A stretch of DNA of 64,000 nucleotides. It comes from an uncultured Bacteroidales bacterium. Its GTDB lineage: Bacteria > Bacteroidota > Bacteroidia > Bacteroidales > Paludibacteraceae. The notes beneath the pieces are model-generated. The model did no database searches and was not told the origin of the DNA. It worked only from the letters and a program-made list of their open reading frames with translations. Shown piece by piece: positions 35,479-42,317 of the stretch (position 1 is its first letter; each line of letters starts with the position of its first letter). The position numbers and the translations under genes are program-made. The stretch covers positions 1 to 64,000 of the forward strand of contig CADCEV010000004.1 of assembly GCA_902800525.1 (NCBI GenBank), in the 5' to 3' direction.

Positions 35479-37113
35479 AATTGTGCAACCCTCACAGGGT
35501 TTGAGTTGTTTGAAGAAATCATTGCCCTTGTCGTCCACAAGGATGAATGCCGGGAAGTTCTCCACTTCAATCTTCCAGATAGCCTCCATGCCAAGTTCGG
35601 GATATTCGACGCACTCGATGGATTTGATGTTGTTCTGGGCGAGGATAGCCGCAGGTCCTCCGATGGAGCCGAGGTAGAAGCCGCCGTGTTTCTGACAAGC
35701 GTTGGTGACGTCGATGGAGCGGTTACCTTTGGCGAGCATGATGAGCGAACCACCATGATCTTGGAACTCATCCACGTACGGGTCCATACGTCCGGCTGTA
35801 GTCGGACCCATCGAACCGCACGCCATACCCGCCGGGGTCTTTGCCGGTCCGGCATAGTAGATCGGGTGATTCTTGAGATACTCCGGCATCGGTTCACCGG
35901 CATCGAGACGCGCTTTGATTTTCGCATGTGCAATGTCGCGACCTACAATGATCGTTCCGTTGAGGCTCAGACGCGTACCGATCGGATAATGGGTCAAGAT
36001 CGCGCATACGTCCTTCATCGGCTGATTGAGGTCGATACGTACAGCATCGCCTTCGCCCGCCTGACGGAGTTCTTCAGGAATGAGGGAAGCAGGGTTGTTA
36101 TCCAGTTTCTCGATCCAGATACCGTCTTTATTGATCTTACATTTGATGTTTCGGTCGGCAGAGCAGGAAACGCCGAGTCCGATCGGGCAGGAAGCGCCGT
36201 GACGCGGCAGACGAACGACCCGCACGTCATGCGCCATGTATTTGCCTCCGAACTGTGCGCCGAGACCGATCTTGTATGCCTCTTGCAGAAGTTGCTTCTC
36301 CAACTCGATGTCGCGGAAAGCGCGGCCTGTCTCATCGCCGGTGGTCGGCAGCGAGTCGTAATAATGGGTAGAAGCCAGTTTGACGGTCAGCAGGTTCTTC
36401 TCCGCACTTGTACCGCCGATGACGATCGCGATGTGATACGGAGGACAAGCGGCCGTACCGAGGGATTTCATTTTCTCCACAAGGAACGGGATCAGCGTAC
36501 CCGGGTTCTGGATGCGCGCCTTGGTCTCCTGATAGAGATAGGTCTTGTTCGCCGAACCGCCGCCTTTGGTCACGCAAAGGAAACGGTACTCGTTGCCCTC
36601 GGTAGCCTCCAGATCAATCTGCGCCGGGAGGTTGCATTTGGTGTTCACCTCATCGTACATGTTCAGCGGTGCGTTCTGCGAGTAACGCAGGTTGCACTCG
36701 GTATAGGTATTGAAAACGCCCTTGCTCAGTGCCTCTTCGTCGCAGAAGCCGGTCCATACTTCCTGGCCTTTCTCGCCGTGGATGATTGCCGTGCCGGTGT
36801 CCTGACAGAGGGGCAGTTGTCCCTTGCAAGCCACCTCCGCATTGCGAAGGAAGGTGAGTGCCACGTATTTATCGTTGGCGGAAGCCTCGGGGTCACGCAG
36901 GATCTTTGCTACCTGCTCGTTATGCGAGCGGCGCAACATGAAACTAACGTCATGGAAAGCCTGTTGCGCCATGAGGGTCAATGCCTCCGGCTGTACTTTC
37001 AAAATCTCATGTCCTTCAAACTCGCTGACGGAAACATAGTCCTTGGTCAGCAGATAATACTCCGTTTCATCTTTACCGAGTTGAAACATCGGTGCGTACT
37101 TAAAATTAGCCAT
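35470..37113 (-). CDS. Class I fumarate hydratase (iron-sulfur)
   Basis: The 547-residue single-chain class I fumarase carries the 4Fe-4S-dependent N-terminal domain ([45 protein letters not shown]) and the C-terminal domain ([27 protein letters not shown]). It interconverts fumarate and malate, in anaerobic Bacteroidales usually within the reductive branch to succinate. The oxygen-sensitive class fits an anaerobe. It has its own promoter at 37175-37206 and a 24-nt gap to the next gene, so it may head the long minus-strand run. Confidence 0.95.
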   Translation of the reverse strand: MANFKYAPMFQLGKDETEYYLLTKDYVSVSEFEGHEILKVQPEALTLMAQQAFHDVSFMLRRSHNEQVAKILRDPEASANDKYVALTFLRNAEVACKGQLPLCQDTGTAIIHGEKGQEVWTGFCDEEALSKGVFNTYTECNLRYSQNAPLNMYDEVNTKCNLPAQIDLEATEGNEYRFLCVTKGGGSANKTYLYQETKARIQNPGTLIPFLVEKMKSLGTAACPPYHIAIVIGGTSAEKNLLTVKLASTHYYDSLPTTGDETGRAFRDIELEKQLLQEAYKIGLGAQFGGKYMAHDVRVVRLPRHGASCPIGLGVSCSADRNIKCKINKDGIWIEKLDNNPASLIPEELRQAGEGDAVRIDLNQPMKDVCAILTHYPIGTRLSLNGTIIVGRDIAHAKIKARLDAGEPMPEYLKNHPIYYAGPAKTPAGMACGSMGPTTAGRMDPYVDEFQDHGGSLIMLAKGNRSIDVTNACQKHGGFYLGSIGGPAAILAQNNIKSIECVEYPELGMEAIWKIEVENFPAFILVDDKGNDFFKQLKPCEGCTILN

Positions 37114-37174
37114 TTTATTTGTGTTTTTTATATCGTTCTTATGCTCGTCTGCGCGTACAGGCGCAAATTCGCTG

Positions 37175-37206
37175 CAAAATTACGAAAAAAAAATGATATA
37201 TGCAAA
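37175..37206 (-). promoter_or_regulatory. Promoter of fumarase
   Basis: On the minus strand TTTG (37203-37206), a 20-nt spacer, TAATTTTG (37175-37182), divergent from the promoter at 37233-37263. Confidence 0.7.
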
Positions 37207-37232
37207 GATTTTTGTTTTTTTTTCTTAAATCC

Positions 37233-37263
37233 TTGCGTATATCAAAAAAAAGCAGTAATTTTG
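37233..37263 (+). promoter_or_regulatory. Promoter of the D-Ala-D-Ala dipeptidase gene
   Basis: TTG (37233-37235), a 20-nt spacer, TAATTTTG (37256-37263). Confidence 0.65.
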
Positions 37264-37280
37264 CCGCTGTTTTACACCCC

Positions 37281-37325
37281 GAGACACCCCCCTTCCCCCT
37301 CTCAAAGGGGGAGAAGGGATTTGCA
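37281..37325. repeat. GC-rich palindromic element in a 5' leader
   Basis: CCCCCTCTCAAAGGGGG with flanking tracts is the second copy of the element found inside rlmN at 29587-29634. It lies between the promoter and start codon of the dipeptidase gene and could form a leader hairpin. Confidence 0.7.
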
Positions 37326-37347
37326 TTAATAATCAAAAAAAACGTTA

Positions 37348-38046
37348 ATGATGAAAAAAGTTACCATTTTGATGTTCATTGCCGTGATGGCATTGTCATG
37401 CCGGCAAGAGGCGTCCAAAGCGCCGGAGTATGACAGTAGTGATTTTGTGAACGTGACCGACGTCATTCCGGACGCTATTCTGGAGATCCGCTATTACAGC
37501 ACCTATAATTTTGTAGGTACGCGCATCGACGGCTATGAGCAACCGGTAGCGCTGATGACCCGTCAGGCGGCGGACTCGCTGAAAGCCGTCAATGACGAGC
37601 TCAAAGCCAACGGATACCGTATCAAGATATGGGACACCTATCGCCCCCAAACGGCTGTGAATCATTTCATTCGTTGGGCTGAGGACATAGCCGATACCAC
37701 GATGAAAAAGGTGTTCTACCCGATGGTGGACAAGTCCTTGCTTTTCGAGCAGGGATATATCTACGCCCGTTCAAGTCACTCACGGGGTTCGACGGTGGAT
37801 CTGACCCTCATTGATACAGCAACGGGCAAGGAGCTCGACATGGGCTCGCCGTTCGATTGGTTCGGTGAGGAGAGCCACCCGGACTATCCTTGCCGGCTGT
37901 ACCGTCAGTCGGACAACCGGTTGGTGCTGCGAAACGCGATGCTACGACACGGATTCGAGCCTATCGACTCCGAATGGTGGCATTTCACGCTTCGCAACGA
38001 ACCTTATCCGGATACGTATTTTGATTTTCCTGTCAGACAGCTCTAA
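37348..38046 (+). CDS. D-alanyl-D-alanine dipeptidase (VanX/DdpX-like lipoprotein)
   Basis: The protein has 232 residues. A lipoprotein signal with ALSC near residue 18 places it in the envelope. The M15D peptidase signature is intact: SSHSRGSTVDLTL supplies the zinc His and Asp, and SEWWHF the catalytic Glu and the last His. It hydrolyses D-Ala-D-Ala or related dipeptides. With no vanA-type ligase or dehydrogenase nearby, cell-wall recycling is more likely than glycopeptide resistance. ATGATG at 37348 leaves a one-codon ambiguity in the start. It converges with pepD, 9 nt apart. Confidence 0.92.
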   Translation: MMKKVTILMFIAVMALSCRQEASKAPEYDSSDFVNVTDVIPDAILEIRYYSTYNFVGTRIDGYEQPVALMTRQAADSLKAVNDELKANGYRIKIWDTYRPQTAVNHFIRWAEDIADTTMKKVFYPMVDKSLLFEQGYIYARSSHSRGSTVDLTLIDTATGKELDMGSPFDWFGEESHPDYPCRLYRQSDNRLVLRNAMLRHGFEPIDSEWWHFTLRNEPYPDTYFDFPVRQL

Positions 38047-38074
38047 GCCCTTGTTTTACAGGGCTTTGAGAGCT
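38039..38074. terminator. Two-part hairpin spanning convergent stop codons
   Basis: Outer arms AGCTCT (38039-38044) and AGAGCT (38069-38074) enclose inner arms AAGCCCT (38045-38051) and AGGGCTT (38060-38066). The structure covers the stop codons of both convergent genes. There is no long T-run, so it is a candidate bidirectional terminator. Confidence 0.5.
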
Positions 38075-39516
38075 GCTAACACATACTGGTAGAACTTCTG
38101 CACGGTAGCGATATTGACGCGCTCGTCGGGGCTATGCGGATGCTCGATCGTAGGACCGAAGGAGATCATCTCCATACCTTCGTACTTGGCACCGATGATA
38201 CCGCATTCCAATCCGGCATGGATAATCACCACGCGCGGTTCGGAGCCGAACTCTTTGAGGTAAGTCTCTTTCATCGTAGCGAGCAGTTGGCTCTTGAGGT
38301 TCGGTTTCCATCCGGGATAAGCACCGCTGAACTTCACCTCTGCACCTGCTAAAGAGAAAGCGGATTGGATGATAGAAGCCAGTTCCTCCTTGCGGCTCTC
38401 AACGCTCGAACGGGTCAGACAGCATACTTCCACTATTTTCTCGTCATTCTCGCCCTCGCGGGTAGCGATCATCGCGAGGTTATTGGATGTCTCTACGATG
38501 TCTCTTGCTTCGGGCAGGACGCGATACACGCCGTGCGGGCAGAGGGTGACGGCGTGGATGAGGAAATCCTGCACGTCTTCCGGCATCTCGGTCTTTGGGC
38601 AATCCACCTCTTTCGCGGTGAACGATAAGCCATCGTCCACACCTTCGTATTCACGGAGGAAGAGATCCTCGTAACGATCCACGAGGTCTTGAACGTCCTG
38701 ATAACTCTCTTCAGGAATAGTGATCACCGCCGCCGCCTCACGCGGGATAGCATTGCGTAGCGACCCGCCTTCCACATATGCCAGACGCGCCTCGAAATTC
38801 GCCACCGCGTCTTTGAGGAAACGGAAGAGCAGTTTGATGGCATTGGCGCGCTGGAGATGGATGTCGCATCCGGAGTGACCGCCTTTGCATCCTTTGACCT
38901 CTACACGCAGAGCGATGTCGCCTTTGACGGTCTCGACCTCGGGGTACGCAAACTGCGCGGTCACGTCTATTCCTCCGGCGCAACCTACATACAGTTCGCC
39001 TTCGGTCTCCGAATCCAAGTTCAGCAGGTATTTGCCTTTGAGCCATCCGGGTTTGAGGTCGTTGGCGCCGTACATACCGGTCTCTTCATCGATGGTGAAG
39101 AATGCCTCCAAAGGCGGATGAACAGCGTTCTTGTCGGCTAAGATAGCCATGGCGGTAGCCACACCGATACCATTATCGGCACCCAAGGTCGTACCGTCCG
39201 CCGTTACCCATTCGCCGTTATCCTCCACATACGCCTGAATAGCGTCTTTCTCAAAATCGAACACTTTGTCGCTGTTCTTTTGGGGCACCATGTCCATGTG
39301 TCCTTGCAGGATCACACCCGGATGGTCTTCCATACCTGCGGAAGCCGGCTTGCGGATCAGCACATTGCCGATCTCGTCCTGCAAGGTCTCCAGACCAAGG
39401 CTCTTACCGTAATTCACTAAGAAATCAGCGATTTCTTTCCGTTTACCGCTCGGTCGCGGCACTTGTGTCAGGCTGTAGAAACTCTCCCACAAACCTTTTG
39501 GTTCTAAATTTTTCAT
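38056..39516 (-). CDS. pepD: Aminoacyl-histidine dipeptidase (peptidase D, M20C)
   Basis: Zinc-dependent cytosolic dipeptidase of the M20C family, about 486 residues. Typical segments: VILQGHMDMVPQKN (zinc His and Asp), TLGADNGIGVATAMA, FTIDEETGMYGA (catalytic Glu) and the C-terminal EPRVVIIHAGLECGIIGAK. ATG at 39516 (MKNLEPKGLWESF) is preferred over an upstream start at 39525. It releases amino acids from peptides, as expected in a peptide-fermenting gut or rumen anaerobe. Confidence 0.94.
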   Translation of the reverse strand: MKNLEPKGLWESFYSLTQVPRPSGKRKEIADFLVNYGKSLGLETLQDEIGNVLIRKPASAGMEDHPGVILQGHMDMVPQKNSDKVFDFEKDAIQAYVEDNGEWVTADGTTLGADNGIGVATAMAILADKNAVHPPLEAFFTIDEETGMYGANDLKPGWLKGKYLLNLDSETEGELYVGCAGGIDVTAQFAYPEVETVKGDIALRVEVKGCKGGHSGCDIHLQRANAIKLLFRFLKDAVANFEARLAYVEGGSLRNAIPREAAAVITIPEESYQDVQDLVDRYEDLFLREYEGVDDGLSFTAKEVDCPKTEMPEDVQDFLIHAVTLCPHGVYRVLPEARDIVETSNNLAMIATREGENDEKIVEVCCLTRSSVESRKEELASIIQSAFSLAGAEVKFSGAYPGWKPNLKSQLLATMKETYLKEFGSEPRVVIIHAGLECGIIGAKYEGMEMISFGPTIEHPHSPDERVNIATVQKFYQYVLAALKAL

Positions 39517-39542
39517 AATTATCAAGATTTTCGCTTGTCAAA

Positions 39543-39607
39543 TAATTGTGAATTGTAAATTGTGAATTGTGAATTGTGCATTGTGCATTGTCAATTATCA
39601 ATTGTCA
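39543..39607. repeat. Heptanucleotide repeat tract, AATTGTN family (longest copy)
   Basis: About nine 7-mers (AATTGTG, AATTGTA, CATTGTG, CATTGTC, AATTATC, AATTGTC). It runs into the coding end of the asparaginase gene and supplies its last codons and stop. Confidence 0.75.
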
Positions 39608-40637
39608 CTTCTCCGCAGAGGTCGGTCATGAGCAGTTTTTTGACCGTTTCCACATCCTCGCCGTATTCGCCTAAAAGGTACATCATCTTCGTCAGCAGTG
39701 CCTCGGTGGTGATGTCGTACCCGGAGAGGACTCCGGCTTTCATCAGATTGAGCGACACGGCATACAGCCCCATTTCCACCGAACCGGTGCTACACTGCGT
39801 TTTATTGACGATGATGATCCCGCGGTCCACGGCGGCTTTCAGTTCGCGGTAGAGCCATCTGTCCGTCGGGGCATTGCCCGCGCCGAATGTCTCCAGCACC
39901 ACGGCTCTCAGTCCTTTGGTATGCAACAAAGCATGCACCACGGGTTGCCCGATACCGGGGAACAGTTTGAGCACCGCCACATTGGGGTCGTACTTGGTAT
40001 GCAGTTTCAAACGCGCGCGCGAGTCATTATAATGTACTAAATGCGGCTGATAGGTGATATGCACCCCTGCTTTCGCAAGTGCGGGATAGTTATAACTGTT
40101 GAACGCCGAGAAATGCTCCGCATTGCGTTTTGTGGTGCGGTTTGCGCGGAAAAGACTGTCCTCGAAATAAACCGTCACCTCCGGCACGATGGCGTCACCG
40201 TCCTCGTCCTGGGCGGCGGCTATCTCGATTGCCGTCAGCAGGTTCTCTTTCGCATCGCTGCGGGGCACACCGACCGGTAGTTGCGAGCCGGTGAAGATAA
40301 CAGGTTTGTTCAGATCCTCCAGCATAAAACTGAGTGCCGAACCCGAATAGCTCATCGTGTCCGTGCCGTGGAGGATCACAAAGCCGTCATACTCGTCGTA
40401 ATGGTCATATACCATCTGCGCCATCTGCGCCCATTTGTCGGGACCTATATCCGACGAATCGAAGAGCGGACGGAAAGCCTCTATATCCACGTGTATATCG
40501 CCCTGAAAAAGCTCCGGCATATAGGCTTTGAAGGTCTCTATATCTGCCGGCACCAAGGCTTTGGTTGCCTTATCGCGCACCATGGTGATCGTACCACCGG
40601 TGGAGATCAGGAGCACTTTATTCAATGTCTTTCCCAT
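39591..40637 (-). CDS. ansA: Type I L-asparaginase
   Basis: This 348-residue cytoplasmic asparaginase hydrolyses asparagine to aspartate and ammonia. Both catalytic threonines are visible, in TGGTITM near the start and in ILHGTDTMSYSGSALSF; KPVIFTGSQLPVG is also typical. No signal peptide is present, which fits type I. The C terminus (CGEVTIDN) and stop codon come from the heptanucleotide repeat at 39543-39607. It is divergent from the response-regulator gene and shares its promoter region. Confidence 0.93.
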   Translation of the reverse strand: MGKTLNKVLLISTGGTITMVRDKATKALVPADIETFKAYMPELFQGDIHVDIEAFRPLFDSSDIGPDKWAQMAQMVYDHYDEYDGFVILHGTDTMSYSGSALSFMLEDLNKPVIFTGSQLPVGVPRSDAKENLLTAIEIAAAQDEDGDAIVPEVTVYFEDSLFRANRTTKRNAEHFSAFNSYNYPALAKAGVHITYQPHLVHYNDSRARLKLHTKYDPNVAVLKLFPGIGQPVVHALLHTKGLRAVVLETFGAGNAPTDRWLYRELKAAVDRGIIIVNKTQCSTGSVEMGLYAVSLNLMKAGVLSGYDITTEALLTKMMYLLGEYGEDVETVKKLLMTDLCGEVTIDN

Positions 40638-40679
40638 AGAAATATGCGTTTTAATTCACTCAAAATGCTTTTGAGGGTG

Positions 40680-40711
40680 CAAAGTTACAAAAAAATTTGC
40701 ATATGTGCAAA
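40680..40711 (-). promoter_or_regulatory. Promoter of asparaginase, overlapping the divergent promoter
   Basis: On the minus strand TTTG (40708-40711), a 20-nt spacer, TAACTTTG (40680-40687). The -33 boxes of this and the opposite promoter are the two ends of TTTGCATATGTGCAAA (40696-40711). Confidence 0.7.
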
Positions 40712-40727
40712 AAATTCACTAATTTTG
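40696..40727 (+). promoter_or_regulatory. Promoter of the response-regulator gene
   Basis: TTTG (40696-40699), a 20-nt spacer, TAATTTTG (40720-40727), back to back with the asparaginase promoter. Confidence 0.7.
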
Positions 40728-40744
40728 TGCCGTTTTTTTGAAAA

Positions 40745-40775
40745 AATTGTAAATTGTGAATTGTAAATTGTTAAT
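40745..40775. repeat. Heptanucleotide repeat tract at the regulator's start codon
   Basis: Units AATTGTA, AATTGTG, AATTGTA, AATTGTT run from the leader into the first codons of the regulator gene. They encode NCKLL, the first beta strand of the receiver domain. Confidence 0.7.
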
Positions 40776-41430
40776 AGTTGACAGCGATATCACCCTCTCC
40801 ACCGTATTAGCGGATTATCTGGAGAGCCGTGGCTACCAAACGCGCCGGGTATCGGATGCCAAAGCGGGTATAGCTGCTTTGGCGGAAGGAGTGTGGGATC
40901 TGGTGCTGACGGAGATACAGGGTATCGGCATGAACGGCTTTGATTTGATCAAAGAGATCCACCATCGTTTCCCTACCCTGCCCCTGATCGTTCTGACGAA
41001 CCGCAGTGACCGCGAGAGCCAGATCCGGGCGTTCCAATTAGGGTGCGACGACTACCAGACCAAACCGTTCTCAATGGATATTCTGATCTGTCGCATAGAG
41101 GCTATCCTGCGCCGTATACGTGCTTTTCAGGAGAACCGCCAGCGAGTGTTTACCCTCAACGGATGCACCTTCGATGCTACGCATCAGACCTTCAACGGGG
41201 AGCATATGTCTTCGCGCCAAAGTGACCTGCTGCTCATGCTTTGCCGTAACGAGGGTGAGATGGTGGACAAGCACCGTATTCTCTCGGCGCTCTGGAAGGA
41301 GGACAATGCCTTCACCGCCCGCTCATTAGGCGTTTATATCCATCATCTTCGCGCGCTTCTCAAACCGGCGGCATATGACATCATCGCCGTGCGATACAAA
41401 GGCTATAAATTGGTAAACAACAACAATTGA
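40756..41430 (+). CDS. OmpR-type response regulator with Glu at the phosphorylation site
   Basis: Receiver domain (about 1-118) plus winged-helix DNA-binding domain (about 125-224, SSRQSDLLLMLCRNEGEMVD ... LGVYIHHLRALL), 224 residues from a GTG start. The acidic pocket (VDSD), Thr (IVLTNRS) and Lys (QTKPFS) are kept. The phospho-accepting Asp is replaced by Glu53 in DLVLTEIQGIGMNG (codon GAG, 40912-40914). Glu at this position often mimics the phosphorylated state, so the protein may be constitutively active or controlled without phosphorylation. No histidine kinase lies nearby. Divergence from ansA makes ansA a possible target. Confidence 0.92.
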   Translation: MNCKLLIVDSDITLSTVLADYLESRGYQTRRVSDAKAGIAALAEGVWDLVLTEIQGIGMNGFDLIKEIHHRFPTLPLIVLTNRSDRESQIRAFQLGCDDYQTKPFSMDILICRIEAILRRIRAFQENRQRVFTLNGCTFDATHQTFNGEHMSSRQSDLLLMLCRNEGEMVDKHRILSALWKEDNAFTARSLGVYIHHLRALLKPAAYDIIAVRYKGYKLVNNNN

Positions 41431-41457
41431 CAATGCACAATGCACAATGCACAATTA
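41424..41457. repeat. Heptanucleotide repeat tract, AATTGTN family
   Basis: ACAATTG, ACAATGC, ACAATGC, ACAATGC, ACAATTA follow the regulator's stop codon region. Confidence 0.7.
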
Positions 41458-41532
41458 TTTTTTCTTTTTTGATAATTTTCGATAATTCTTAGCCATACTG
41501 GCACGATCTGCTTCGCTGTATGGTTGACCCAA
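41455..41532 (-). other. Short coding-like tail, possible gene remnant
   Basis: On the minus strand the frame reads LGQPYSEADRASMAKNYRK followed by a Lys-rich end and TAA. It is closed upstream by a TAA after five more codons and lacks a good start (a TTG at 41532 is possible). It looks like the C terminus of a lost protein. The family is not recognised. The rest of 41431-41658 holds the rpe promoter. Confidence 0.25.
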
Positions 41533-41581
41533 AGAAAAATTAGTTTAATTTGTTAAATTCGTGAACAAAAATTAAAAAATA

Positions 41582-41613
41582 TTTGCATATGTGCAAAATT
41601 TGTCGTATCTTTG
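41582..41613 (+). promoter_or_regulatory. Promoter of rpe and probably the downstream giant gene
   Basis: TTTG (41582-41585), a 20-nt spacer, TATCTTTG (41606-41613). The -33 element reads TTTGCATATGTGCAAAA. Confidence 0.72.
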
Positions 41614-41658
41614 TACCCGATTTTCGCGTGAAAAGAAATTAAGTATTTACAGAACAGC

Positions 41659-42306
41659 ATGAAACGGATAGCACCATCGGTATTATCGGCAGATTTCGGA
41701 GATCTGCGTGAGGACTTGGAAATGATTAACCGCAGCGATGCGGATTGGTTGCATATAGACGTAATGGACGGTGTGTTTGTACCGAATATATCGTTCGGTT
41801 TTCCGCTGATGGTGCCGTTTAAGAAATACTGCACAAAGCCCTTGGACGTCCATCTGATGATTGTTCATCCGGAGAAATACGTGGAGCGTTTCTGCGATGC
41901 AGGCGCTTATTCCGTGGGCTTTCATCTGGAGGCGGTAGAGGATCCGTTGCCGATTTTGGAGCTGATCAAAGCGAAAGGTGTCCGTACTTGTCTGACCATC
42001 AATCCCGATATAGACGTAAAGCGTTTAGTGCCGTATCTCGATAAAGTGGACATGGTGTTGCTGATGAGTGTTTTTGCAGGTTTCGGCGGACAGAAGTTCA
42101 TCCCCGAGACGATGGATAAGATCCGTTTTATCCGGGAGGAGATCGACCGCCGGGGGTTAAAGACGCTGATTGAGATAGACGGCGGTGTGAACACCGGGAA
42201 TGCCGCATCGCTCTTTGAAGCCGGCGCAGATGTGCTCGTTGCAGGAAGTGCGGTATTCGGGGCAAAAGACCCGGAAGAGGCTATCCGTGTTATGAAAAAA
42301 GAATAA
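41659..42306 (+). CDS. rpe: Ribulose-phosphate 3-epimerase
   Basis: This 215-residue TIM-barrel enzyme of the pentose phosphate pathway interconverts ribulose 5-phosphate and xylulose 5-phosphate. Signature segments: APSVLSADFGDL, WLHIDVMDGVFVPNISFG (metal-binding His and Asp), LDVHLMI, FAGFGGQKFIP, IEIDGGVN and VAGSAVFG. Its partner enzyme transketolase is encoded at 59499. The giant surface-protein gene starts only 11 nt after its stop, so they are likely co-transcribed, an odd pairing of a housekeeping and a surface gene. Confidence 0.96.
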   Translation: MKRIAPSVLSADFGDLREDLEMINRSDADWLHIDVMDGVFVPNISFGFPLMVPFKKYCTKPLDVHLMIVHPEKYVERFCDAGAYSVGFHLEAVEDPLPILELIKAKGVRTCLTINPDIDVKRLVPYLDKVDMVLLMSVFAGFGGQKFIPETMDKIRFIREEIDRRGLKTLIEIDGGVNTGNAASLFEAGADVLVAGSAVFGAKDPEEAIRVMKKE

Positions 42307-42317
42307 TACAAAAAGCT

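Noticed and set aside
35506-37329. 607-codon open frame on the plus strand
   Set aside because: It lies entirely opposite the fumarase gene, which has full family motifs; the frame reflects codon bias of the opposite strand and matches no family I know.
37348-38046. Vancomycin-resistance role for the VanX-like protein
   Set aside because: No D-Ala-D-Lac ligase or VanH-type dehydrogenase is encoded nearby, and chromosomal DdpX-like lipoproteins are common in Bacteroidota.
41566-41597. Minus-strand promoter overlapping the rpe promoter
   Set aside because: The -33 box is present in TTTGCATATGTGCAAAA, but the -7 position reads AATTTTTG instead of TAnnTTTG, and only a short remnant frame lies downstream.
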